64,000 nucleotides of DNA from Neckera pumila (Eukaryota; Streptophyta; Bryopsida; Hypnales; Neckeraceae). A program made the position numbers and the translations under genes. Of this stretch, positions 11,308-21,456 are shown piece by piece. Within the stretch, counting starts at the first letter, position 1. Every line of letters starts with the position of its first letter. The stretch lies in contig OZ018410.1 in the NCBI GenBank assembly GCA_963969595.1, positions 44,249,413-44,313,412 on the forward strand, in the 5' to 3' direction. The notes under the pieces were generated by a model. It was given only the letters and a program-made list of their open reading frames with translations. It did not search any database and was not told the origin of the DNA.

Positions 11308-13167
11308 TCACTTCGAGTTCTTCAAAAAATCCTTCAAGCTGTTTGCGTCAACTATGATGTTGAATGTGCATCCCGTGCAATTAGAGATTGAAGTCCCCAC
11401 ATTTGTTGTAGTGAATTGAGAATTCACCACGTTGTAGCTGAGATGTTTCGCACCTTCTGGCCACTCACGAAGCATGACCTTATCAAATTCAACAATATCA
11501 GCTATGTCATCTTGGATCATGTCACCATGAGCTATATGTGAGCTAGGAGCCAAAGTAAACGTAGAATGAACATCTACAACCGTTGGAACCGCAGCAATAG
11601 CAACATTTGAGATGGCTGGAGCTATAGCAGAAACACTCTCAGTAGATTGAGAGCACTAAGGAGCACTAGGAGGAGGTATCCCTTAGAAACTGCTAACCCT
11701 TGGCTCCAACTCGATAACATCTCCCTTAGATGTATCCTGATCAATAGCAAGCAATGTAATAACCGAATTGCCAGCAAGTTCTTGTCTCAAAGAGCTTTCA
11801 GAAACCTCCTTAAACACGTCCTCAAACATTACACACTTTCCATCCTTCAATGACTCAGCAATCACTTACATCGCTGCCATCTTCTGAAGATCAATTGACT
11901 AGTCATAGCGCCGATAGGAAGCCTCACTCCTATGGCCGGTGATTGCCATGCCAACTTGTGTAGGAACCCCTATTTGGATCATGCATTGGATGGTGGTGTA
12001 TCTAGGGCTTTTATTAGTGTAGAACCCTAGAAAATTTATCAACGCCATCATGTTTTTTGTCTAGGCCGTAAGCACCTTAACCCCAACATTGTTGGTATTG
12101 AACCATGCCTACAAACACAAATAAAAATATGAGCAAAATACAAATTCAAAGTAAGAATGCAAGAAAATGAAAGGTCAACAAAAATTGAAAGAATAATAAA
12201 AATGAACAATGAAAATGAAACCAGAAAATGAAGGTCAATAAAAACTAAAAGCTTAATAAAAATAAAAAATGAAATATAAAAAATAAACTAGAAAATGAAA
12301 GGTCAACAAAAAATAAAAGTTCAATAAAAATAAAATAATAAAAAATAAACCAAAAAACGGAAGGTCACTTACATTAGTCCTTGGATTTCCTCTAATTGCT
12401 TGGAAGAAGATGTGTCTCTCAACTTCAAGATCAACCTTTGGAGGCATGTGCCTCATCAATTGCACATAAGTTGCTACTACATCCGGCTCATGGCATGTGA
12501 CAAAGTCTCAAAAGTGCTCTTGTTGAAAACGAGTCATTGACGCTTTATAGTTTTTACTATCACGCTCACTGTACATCACAAACTTCCTATATTTGTCTTC
12601 ATCAGTAGTAAAATTGATGTTGAATAGTTTCCACAACTCTAAATACCCGCGTATCATAAACCTACTAAGATAGTAGTAGCACCAACGCTATTGAACCCCG
12701 CTTGCATGATTGATAGACAGGTCTTGATCCTCTAAACAAGCCTTCTCATCTTGCCATTTTAATGGTTGACTTTTCTTTCTCTTTTTGTTTGCTCTAGCTT
12801 TAATGGAGCAATCCATAGCCTTTATCAACGCAAGTCGAGGCTTCTCAAAGAAGGCATGAGTCTGTAGGAACACAGGTACTTCGTCTTGACGAGTCTCACA
12901 AACACGCTTAATTTGCCTCCCACGTACCATTTGATTACATGCACGGAAGAATTGTGAAAGAGTGCCACTAGGATAAAATCCACCATTTAACTTCCTGACA
13001 CCAAGAAGAAATGGAACAAGCCCTTCTACAAGTATAGGAAGAGGAAGTTCTTCTAGTTCCACCTCTTCATGAAACTTCTTAGCTATCTGCCATTTACTAA
13101 AACGGCATTTGAACCAATGCTCAACACCAACACTACGGTTAGCACCGCCTTCATTGATCTCCTTCAA
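11308..13167 (-). pseudogene. Decayed Crypton-like (DUF3504) tyrosine recombinase
   Basis: One reading frame can be followed on the minus strand from 13167 to 11308 through a probable intron (12372-12109, donor AAT|GTAAGT, acceptor TTTGTAG|GC). It gives, in order, a SAM-like core-binding region (HWFKCRFSKWQ; LLGVRKLNGGFYPSGTLSQFF) and a catalytic region with RGYLELW (box I Arg), SERDSKNYK, NKSPRYT (box II, HxxR with His changed to Lys), ITGHRS (second His box) and SYRRYD (nucleophile Tyr position). The tail holds NCTGCTFNI, like the tails of KIAA1958/ZMYM/KCTD1-type Crypton-derived proteins. In-frame stops lie at 12688, 12508, 12061, 11899, 11866, 11683 and 11656; 11899 could be a genuine end. 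Upstream frames at 13179-13650 may be its shifted N-terminus. I infer a dead transposon or dead domesticated copy; family assignment is by motif order only. Confidence 0.72.
12150..12366. repeat. Degenerate A-rich tandem repeat inside the recombinase intron
   Basis: A unit of roughly 60 bp, with the recurring words GAAAATGAAAGGTCAACAAA and TTCAATAAAAATAAAA, repeats three to four times with decay. It lies wholly within the inferred intron 12109-12372. Confidence 0.7.
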
Positions 13168-13681
13168 GTCCTCTTCATCTACTTCAGCAAAGCCTTTGTC
13201 AATTCGTCTACATCACCAACTCCTCCAGCAACATTACCAACCACCAACTCTTCATCCAGGTTTAGGAAACCGTCACTAAACATTTTGTTTGCCAAAGTGT
13301 ATGCCTCAGAATTTTCATTAATTAGGAACAGATAGGTCGTCAAAACTGAGTTTAAACGATGGATCTTCAAAAGTAGAGATGATATAATCATCATTGACCT
13401 CGTAGTCCACAACTTCCGACTCATTGGTTGGTGTAGTAGACGCATCATTATCACAAATCATGGATACTTGATGGTTGGACATTGGAACAAGAGGCACCCT
13501 ACGCGTGCGTGCTTGATAGTACGCATTGATTTCGGACAAAATGTGAATAGGAGCAGGAACTGGAGGCGGACATGTCACTTGGAGGAATGTTTTGCGTCGA
13601 AGGAATGTTTTGTGATCCCTTGCAATGTATAACGCCAAGTTTCTTAGCAACTTGCCTCTCCTGGGGTACAGACTTTGTCAT
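13168..13681 (-). pseudogene. Possible N-terminal part of the recombinase element (frame-shifted)
   Basis: Two overlapping minus-strand frames, about 13650-13318 and 13454-13179, encode acidic, low-similarity sequence (for example FEDPSFKLSFDDL and NENSEAYTLANKMF). The acidic stretch EVDEEDLKEINEGG leads into the recombinase core without an obvious gap. A shift or small intron must separate these frames. I cannot identify a domain; assignment to the element rests on position and strand only. Confidence 0.35.
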
Positions 13682-14192
13682 CCTTCATCAAGACAATAGT
13701 TGCGCTGAGTTCAAGGAGATCATTTAGAAGGAGGAAATCATAAAAGGATTTGGAAGGTTAAATTAGAAGAATATTAAGCTTTAGAAAGAAAACATTCATT
13801 GCTGCAAATGTAATCTCTGGTAGTGAAGTTGCTTACAGAATTAACCGCTTGGAGGTTTCTCAAATAGATTCTCCTAAGGCAAAAATTTTGTTAACAAAGT
13901 TGATTTTGCACTAGAACATATACTCTGCTCTTTCTAGTAATTTTTCTGCATAATGTTTAAAAAAAAGTAATAGAAACTCCACACAAATGAGTCATTAGTA
14001 AATAAGCTCTTGTGATATTGAATCAACAAACAGCCATTTTAACAAAATCCTAGCAAAAAGAAATTTCACAAATTACAGAATTGTCTGACAAATCTAAAAG
14101 CCTTCAAAGCATACAACAAACAAGAACAAAATGCTTTGATGGAAGTCCACAAAGAACTGTACATAGCATTTTCAAATTGTCATGCAATAGGG

Positions 14193-14293
14193 CAAGTATG
14201 AATAAGGAATGGAGTTTTTTGTGACTATTGATGCTTACTATGTGACATGACAAGTATGAATAAGGAATGGAGTTTTTTGCAACTATTGATGCT
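14193..14293. repeat. Two-copy 58-bp direct repeat
   Basis: The word CAAGTATGAATAAGGAATGG followed by AGTTTTTTG and ACTATTGATGCT occurs at 14193 and again at 14251, with few differences. It is a local duplication with no coding content. Confidence 0.85.
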
Positions 14294-14635
14294 AATATGT
14301 GCCAAGAGAGGAAAGGCGCAAGCAGTCCAATGAAAAAATAGCCTAATCTCCTAAAGAAACGCACACTAATTCATGTTGAAATAGCAAAAAGTCCAACAAG
14401 TTCCACGGAGACCACAACAACTATAACAAATTACAAAGAGAAAGCAATGTGCACCTATAGCAGCATACAGACAATAGCGACAAGAGCAACATGCAGAAGT
14501 AGAGCAAACGTTGATGAGGGAGAAACAAAACGCCAAAAACAACATTGAAAAAGCTTACCTAAATCCTAAATGGGACGACAACCATTAGTTGGAAAATACC
14601 TCACATAAGCAGATTACACAATGGAACGTCCGGTG

Positions 14636-14738
14636 GTCGGAGCGTTGTTGAATATAATCTGTTGTTCCCCACTCGCGGCTCTCGCCGCTCGCTAGGGACC
14701 GGCAGATTATATTCAACAACACTCCTCCCAACGTCCAT
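14636..14738. repeat. GC-loop foldback element with 18-bp perfect arms
   Basis: GTTGTTGAATATAATCTG at about 14651 is repeated exactly inverted (CAGATTATATTCAACAAC) at about 14702. The loop is GC-rich (CTCGCGGCTCTCGCCGCTCG). Weaker complementarity continues outward (GGAACGTCC versus ACGTCCATTCC-like). The TGTTG...CAACA ends resemble LTR termini, but the unit is too short for an LTR; a MITE or hairpin is more likely. Confidence 0.6.
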
Positions 14739-14869
14739 TCCATATTACGTGAAGAGCTAAGCTTGTTGATTTGGGGGATTTGTTGGCCAAATTAGAAGGC
14801 CGAATGAGCAAAAGTAGAGGCTGTTGCCGATTTTGTCACCGAATCTGTCCCTGTGAACAATTCTGCAGT

Positions 14870-15045
14870 TCTCAGGTGGAGAACATCCAATTCTTAATTC
14901 CATGGAACGGGTTGCATGCTTCGGATTTTGCAGAAGCGTGCGGTCCCAAGTCTCATCTTCCGAGCTTGCCCACTGCCGCTTGCTGCTGTAGAAGCCACAG
15001 CATGCAACCCGTTCCTTGGTACAACATTTTGCCTGGCTCAACTCA
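14870..15045. other. Candidate stem-loop with 16-bp perfect arms
   Basis: GGAACGGGTTGCATGC at 14904-14919 pairs exactly with GCATGCAACCCGTTCC at 15000-15015. Imperfect pairing extends on both sides for perhaps another 10-14 positions. The geometry (arms about 80 bp apart) could suit a small-RNA precursor, but it may also be a foldback repeat. No promoter or transcript evidence. Confidence 0.35.
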
Positions 15046-15434
15046 ACCATTTGGTTCCCAGCGTTCCTGAACCTTGCCCACAGCTTCCCAAGTAGCCGAG
15101 GCCATTTCGGGCAACATAACTTCAAATCTAACTGTCCGATTTGTATAAATTTTTTTCCTTGGTAAAATGGTAAGAATATTTGCCCAATGTCAAAATTTGA
15201 AGAACATTTGTTTTAAAATGACTTCATATGCTCCTAGCCAAGATCACTCGCGTACGTTCAACGGTCATTTGATCCTATAGGGATTAAAGACAGTTCCTGA
15301 TTAATGTATAGTAGACCCCATTATAGTATATTGATTCTTTTTTTAATAATGTTTGCAAAGTTGAAACTCCAAATCATTATAAGCGAATTTATACTCCGTA
15401 ATGCTGATATGGATTATTCATACGTTAAGTTTCA

Positions 15435-15815
15435 TTGGCTATTTGTTTGTTTTGTTTTGTTTGTTTTGTTTTGTTTGTTACGTTGAGAACTCCCAAACCA
15501 TGCATCCCCCGGTCGCATGCTTGGTCCCCCCAGAAAGCCCTCGGCAAGGAGGGGTGCACAAGCTTGGTTTCATGGTGTTTGGAACTGCGGTGCAGAAGTG
15601 ATGGAATTTTAAAGTATTTATGGATCAAAAAATTAGAAAATTACTTTATTTTGACTTTGGTCACGTTCTTGGTACCGTTGGAAGCTCTTAGCAAGGAGGG
15701 TTGGATGGACTTGTTTCGTGGCATTTGAACTTGCGATTTGAAAGATATTAAATTTCAAAGTTTTCTATATGAATAAAAAGTAAGAAAATTACTTTTCCTT
15801 TTGTTTTGGCTGTAG
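15435..15815 (-). repeat. Dispersed retroposon-like repeat, copy with partial tandem duplicate
   Basis: Read on the minus strand, a body of about 150 bp ends in an (AAACA)n-type tail at 15435-15480. The body contains GGATGCA, GCCGAGGGCTTTC-like sequence and TTGGGAGTTCTCAACGTAACA next to the tail. A second, more diverged copy of the body follows at about 15660-15815. Related copies occur near 40125 and 53803. The body plus simple-sequence tail looks like a SINE or other retroposon; I see no clear polIII A/B boxes. Confidence 0.55.
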
Positions 15816-16717
15816 CAACAACATCTAAAGTAAACCAACCCGTTGTGGTCAAACTTTAGAGTCTAACCTTATACCATTGCTGAAATTTTTCAAATTTTTT
15901 TCCACACAAAGATAAGTGTGAGAGACAATGAAAACATTTGAAATTATATTTTTTGGACCAAGTATGAATTAGTTCCAAATTTTTGAAGTGAGCAGTCTAT
16001 GGGGGTCTATAGGCCACCTCATGACCAACAAAATCTGAATCGAATATGGTCATCTTCCTATCCAATGCAGTCACAACATTTTCAAACATGGAAGACCTAA
16101 AAAATCAATTTTTACAAAGAATTTTACACTGGAAAGTTGGAAGCACTTATTGAAGTCACTAATTACTCCATAACTACCATGTAAGGCATTGATTGTGGTC
16201 TTGAAAAACTACAATGGGGTCATTAGGTGTCCATCATGGGCCATTTGACCGCAATGGGGGCTTTTACCTTAGTAAATAGGAAAATGGACCAACTCTGCAG
16301 TCTGCACATGATTTCTTGCCACGTCACACGCTGACGAGGACCGTCCCGAATTGAGCGGCGTGGAGGACGCGCGATCCGCCACGTGGACTCTGCCACTTAG
16401 CTGCGATGTGTCCCTTGCATGGCCCAGATTCTTTCTTACACAAATCGTCGACTCCGCCATAACGCAGCGCAAAGGAGCTTCTTCATTGCAGCAAATTCCG
16501 GAAACGCTTTGATTGAATGACCCCGCCTTGTCAACGAATGATTACGAACCAGTCGAAGTTCTTGCATGCGCCCTCAAGTTTGCAACTCTGCAAACCTTTG
16601 TGAACATTCGGGAGTCTCGAGAGCACAATTCTGCGTAATTTGATAGAATTTGAGATTTTTGGACGATTGTGGTTTAGGGTTTCCTTCTTTGTGTACAGAT
16701 TGTGAGAAGCACATTCA
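15816..16717. other. Intergenic region and promoter of the LEA-like gene
   Basis: 15816-16260 is AT-rich with no gene. 16300-16717 is more GC-rich and immediately precedes the LEA-like start codon, so it probably holds its promoter and 5' leader. No reliable TATA box assigned. Confidence 0.5.
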
Positions 16718-17818
16718 ATGGCGGCCATTGGGAGGACAACAGGGGCACAGATAGTGCAGATTGTGAGGAATCGTATGCGTGTGGCGGGTTTTCAAACTCC
16801 TGCGCAGGCAGGGCTGGACCGAAGCCAGGCGACCTCCGTTCAAAATGTGGTGCCGGCAGCAATGGCTTGGGAGGATTTTGGTGTGAAGTATCCAGCATGG
16901 TGCCGGGATATGTCACCAGGTATGGTCTTGTGATCCTCTGCTGCGTGATTAAATTAGGGTATGTCTGTTGTGAGTTATGGTGCCCTTGGCTTCACAACTG
17001 GCCTCTGTAATTTTGGTTGTGAATTTGTTCTGGATTAGCTGAGAGTCTGAAGATTGAATCACAAGGAGCAAGAGAAATTAATCCACGATGATATTCCTAG
17101 AGATTTAAACTTGTTGCACAAGCGTCAGAAATTATTTATAATTCCATGTGATTTTAGGGCAGTCGCAAGGTGGATTGCTTTGAATTGGTGTTTGGAAGAT
17201 CCAAGAGGGTATGATTTGAGACGTTTTTCGTGCTTAAAACACTTCCTTCATGTGCGGGCCACAAATTCCATTAGGGTTCAAGTGTGTCTTCTCACTATAT
17301 TGCCAATTGCTCTTTCTGATGACAATGCGACTTTGAACCTTCAGCAGGACAAATTGTTTCTGCACTTTCGGAAGTTGACATTCTCAATCGAAGCCTCACG
17401 AAAACCTCTTCTGCATTTTTAAACTGATAGATGTAGTTTTGTTGGCGCGTCATCGTCTCTTCTATTTTTCAGTAGACGCTTCTTTACTGATGGTCGGCAA
17501 GTGATTCGCCATGCAGGGTATCCGCGAGGTTTTGCAACCAAAGGCGACATTGAAGAGGAAATGCGGGTTGATTCCCAGGTGCGAGAGGAATTGGGGGAGC
17601 CTGAGGGTGGCCCAGCGCCAGGTGTGAAAGACAAGGCGAAGCAAGCTGTGAGCAATGTGGGAGAGAAAGTGAAGGATGCAGGCAAGGCCATCAAAAGCTC
17701 AACAGATAGTAAGACGGCGGACAAAGTGGGCGACACTGTCAAAGGAGCTGGTGAGAGCATCGAAGACAAAGGAGCCAAACAGCAACGACTGGGGAAGGAG
17801 GACGTCGTCACCTCTTAA
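16718..17818 (+). CDS. LEA-like hydrophilic protein, probably organelle-targeted (2 exons)
   Basis: Exon 1 starts with MAAIGRTTGAQIVQIVRNRM, rich in Arg/Ala/Ser and poor in acids, as in a mitochondrial or plastid presequence. The last exon (17473-17818) gives RRFFTDGRQVIRHAGYPRG, then a hydrophilic tail with KDKAKQAVSNVGEKVKDAGK and KVGDTVKGAGESIEDKG. Such 11-mer-like Lys/Ala/Glu repeats are typical of group 3 (LEA_4) proteins that protect membranes and enzymes during drying. The exon 1 end is uncertain. A donor at 16887|16888 (AA|GTATCC) joins in frame to 17473. The better-looking donor at 16919|16920 (CAG|GTATGG) is out of phase unless a small middle exon exists. Predicted length with the first choice is about 171 aa. 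It converges on the Nudix gene, with about 500 bp between their stops. Confidence 0.65.
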
Positions 17819-18325
17819 GCCAGTTCTACCCTGAACCTTTTTGTCCTGGGATTTGATCTAGTTAAGTTTTCGATTAACCATATTCTTACAGTGGCCACAC
17901 AATGTAGGAGAAGAGCGAATGTGAGGACAATACTCAAAGCTGGTTGCAAAAGAGCTGGGCAACCTGAAGCGAAATACTCTCACCGCAAGGGTATTCCGAC
18001 TTTCAGATAATCATGTTTTAGACATGACTTATACCTTCTTCAGTCACTGAAACGTAAATACGTTGATTGTTTGTTCTCGTTTCGTATGTTGTCACCTTCT
18101 ATTGCACTGTAAGTCTGGGAACAGTATGTTGAATACTGTTGGGTACAATATCCCGCCAAACCAAAACCCCGCATGGTAGCTGCTTACTCCATGCTGAATG
18201 AGAGAAGAGATGTGCACCTAATTAAAAAGGAATGGCATAAGCTCTACTTCATGATCACCATTCTCTAGTAATTCCCGTTGATTCTCCATAACGATCATTT
18301 CACCGTGTAGTGGCTGACCTTTACA

Positions 18326-19248
18326 TCAAGCGTCCAGCTTCTGTAGAGTGTGAAGAGAATGGGAGACCAATGTATGCGTGTTGTGAAAATAAAACTCGCC
18401 TTTGAAGTGTCGACCATGGAGAAACTCCGGGTACCAGATCGGATCGTCTTGCCACATCTTGTCATAGGGAATGTCGGCGAGAGAAAACCACGTTGGAGCC
18501 ATCTCTTCCGTCTCACAAGGCTCCCCAGTATAATCCCCGACATGGTACACATGCACCTCCCAAGGCTGTGGATTATCGTCGAAATGGAACGTCAACACTC
18601 CTCGCTTCTCCATGGACAGAGGTACAACCCCAGACTCCTCTTCAAGCTCCCGCACAGCTGCCTCATCGATGGTTTCGTTGGCCTCCACTTTGCCCCCGAA
18701 GCCATTGAAATAACCCGCTCCAAACCCCCGTTTCTTCATACCGAGGAGGACCTTCCCATCTTTCCTAATGATCACCAAAGTCAAAAGCTTCGGACTCTGT
18801 TTCTGATCGTGACCCACTGCGCCGTTCGTGAGGGCTCCAACAGTCGTCTTTTCAACTTGCACTTCCATTTCCAACCCTAACTTGCGGTGATTTGCACTCC
18901 GTCCGACCCCGAGGTTTGGAATCGGCTCCGTCACCTCTCCAGCACCCTGATTCTCAATACAAATTCAATTCTACCAGTAAGAATCTCAACAAGGCACATA
19001 CTTCTCAGATAGATTCATCGTCTAGCTACGAACTCATTCCATGCAAATGTTAACACAAATTAGAACAATGGTACGACAGAAATGCAGGACAAAGATGAGA
19101 CTCGGTATACCTGACAAGCAGAAGGCGATGAAACTCGAAAATGCAAGCTCCTTGGTGCCGGACGAGGAATGGAAGGTGGGTCACGCCGTGGCCATGGAGC
19201 TCTGAAAGAAGACCTCGGAAGCTGGAACAATGCGCGGAGCGCAGACAT
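18326..19248 (-). CDS. NUDT1: MTH1/NUDT1-type Nudix hydrolase with N-terminal transit peptide (2 exons)
   Basis: Predicted to hydrolyse oxidised purine nucleoside triphosphates such as 8-oxo-dGTP to monophosphates and so clean the nucleotide pool. Exons 19248-19111 and 18946-18326 join in frame (CAG|GTATAC donor, ATCAG|GG acceptor) to 252 aa. Residues 1-46 are Arg/Ser/Pro-rich without acids early on (MSALRALFQLPRSSFRAPW), which suggests plastid or mitochondrial import. The Nudix box GX5EX7REUXEEXGU lies at residues 131-153 (GKVEANE...RELEEESG). Typical MTH1 substrate-pocket motifs are kept: KKRGFGAG, FNGFGGK (Asn) and MWQDDPIW (Trp-Asp-Asp). These make it closer to animal MTH1 than to the short Arabidopsis NUDX1 type. 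The targeting call is inferred; the enzyme family is clear. Confidence 0.92.
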
Positions 19249-21456
19249 TGCGATTTAACCATTTGTTGGGAACCCTAAATTTACTCCTTATGAATGGTCA
19301 ATCAGTTCTTGGTCATTGTGAAAACGGATGAATTTCATCCAGTCCTTCAGTTTGGGCGAGTGAGACACATCGATTGTTTTATATTGGATTCTCTAGTACA
19401 CGTACTATGTAGAAAGCTCTTTATTCTTTGGTCTAAAACTAATAAATATGGTGCAAATTGATTGCGATAGATTTCTTGTTTCTTGAAATATTTTACTTTT
19501 GATATGTGACATATTATGATTCAAAATTTTCTACTAACCACAACTCTAACTCCACATTCAAATCTCATCCCCAACAAATGAACCAATTTGATCTACAACT
19601 GTACACACTATTAAGAAAATCAATAACAAAATAATTTTTTTTAAAAATGACTATAAGCATTTGAACATAGTTCCTATTTTAAAGCAATCTTAATATTTGA
19701 TTGGTCTTTGATGGTAATTGAAAGTGAGTATTTTAAATTTTTTTAGATTCAAAAGGTGTTTGCTTTAGTCAAGAATGTATAGGAATTAGTTTTACAACAA
19801 ATACCTTGGACTATATAAAACCTTAAAACATTTCTATTCAAGCATTTTTAATCAATCAATGTTGATTTGTCAAAATAAATTTTACATGTAAAATTAGCAT
19901 CACTACATACTTTAGTTTTTGTGGAAACTAATAGTCCAACAATTACAACAACAATACAAAAAGATTTCAGCCTACATTAATTTGAATGTTATTAAAATTC
20001 TTACAATTCTGATGTTTTAACATCAAAATCTTATCAAAATTCTTCCAAATTGGAACACTAATTATTTAAAGATGTACCTTCATCACAAAGGTGGGTAGCA
20101 AAAATTATCAGATTCCATGATGAATGGGTGGATTCTTCATTTCTATAATTTCCTTAAATTCTTTCATAGGACATGTCTAATCTTTAGCATCCTCAAAAGG
20201 CTAGTTTCAGAATTGTCTCAAGAAAACTATTGAAATTGAAGGGTTCTAAGTTGACCAAAAACATATGTAGATCCAGAGGAGCCATCATCATAATAATCCT
20301 GCAAAACATTAAAAAATGAAGTATATAAGATAGACATAAGATGAGAGTAATGTATGTTTTGGCTATATAACCTCATTTTGGACAAAGGTCTACTTTTTTT
20401 TTGTGCAATTACTGTAATTGTAATAGATTTTTATCTTTTGGCTATAAATTTGAATTAAAAACATCATTTACAATTAATTGAACAAGGTGGATTATTATAA
20501 ATATATGCTAAATTTTTTGGTATAAGTTGAAGAATATACCAAGTGACATTAAATACGATAGAATTTCTTATGTAGCAACCTTAATTATATGAAAAAGTGC
20601 ACTCAAGCTCACCTTTGAAGATTGAGATATTATAGGCTTTTTCACCTCTAGTGGTTTTTTGACAAGGGCTTTGATATCCTTGGTTTCTTTGCTAGGGGCA
20701 AATAAGTCTTCTTGCTTATTTTGTTTCTTGCCTTCACCTTCATCAAAAGCTTTAGTAGGAATAGGGTTTGCAATTTGAGGGCTTTTGGATTTAGAGGCAG
20801 ACAACATAGATGCTTGCAATAGAGCTTGATTATCCTCACTGCTACAAGTTGACTTGAATTTAGTATGCAATGCAAATAGCAACTTCAAGCATTGTTATTG
20901 TAGGATTGACTTTCTGAAAAAAAATTGCCTTTCATCCTTATAGCAAAATTCAAATAAGTTCTTTTGGCCAATTTGTAACAAACAATCTAAAAAACAAAGA
21001 AAACAATGGTTTCTTTCAATGATAGATCAATAATAGTTTGTCACATAGCTTTAATGGCTATTTGACTCTTATAAAAAATCAAAAATTTTCTTTTGCAAGT
21101 GGTCTTAACCTATTGATTACTTTAGAAGTGTGCTATAAACATTTATACATCAAATTGTTAATAAGACAAAGTCTTTTAATCTAAGTTTAATTACTTTCCA
21201 ATGCCTTGCCATCTTTGTTATATGGGCTCTAAATAGCCATATTTAGAGCTTGCCTAAAATCTAAAAAAGTATTATAAAATAACAATTGCTGCATGAAATT
21301 TATTCATTTCATTGTTTAATAAAAAAAGATCATTAAGAAAAATTCTTTCAAATTTAAAAAAAAGGATATTATTTATATAAATTTTAATATTTATAATACG
21401 TAATTTTTTTAGTAGATTTAAAATACTCATTTCTTGATTGATTATTATGGTATAGT
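19249..21456. other. AT-rich region between Nudix gene and cyclophilin
   Basis: The first 100 bp is the Nudix upstream region. The rest is AT-rich. A minus-strand Lys/Ser-rich frame at 20888-20568 ends in AAAG|GTGAGC and could be an exon, but its frame is closed just upstream of the only good acceptor (TTTTTTTTCAG at about 20909). I see no other signal. Confidence 0.5.

Noticed and set aside
14757..15125. Overlapping 99- and 122-codon frames on both strands
   Set aside because: Both cover the same hairpin-forming, moderately GC-rich stretch, have Cys-rich odd composition and match no family; more likely non-coding.
20568..20888. Lys/Ser-rich frame downstream of the cyclophilin
   Set aside because: The only good acceptor (near 20909) leads to a stop in this frame, so it does not join the cyclophilin exon cleanly.
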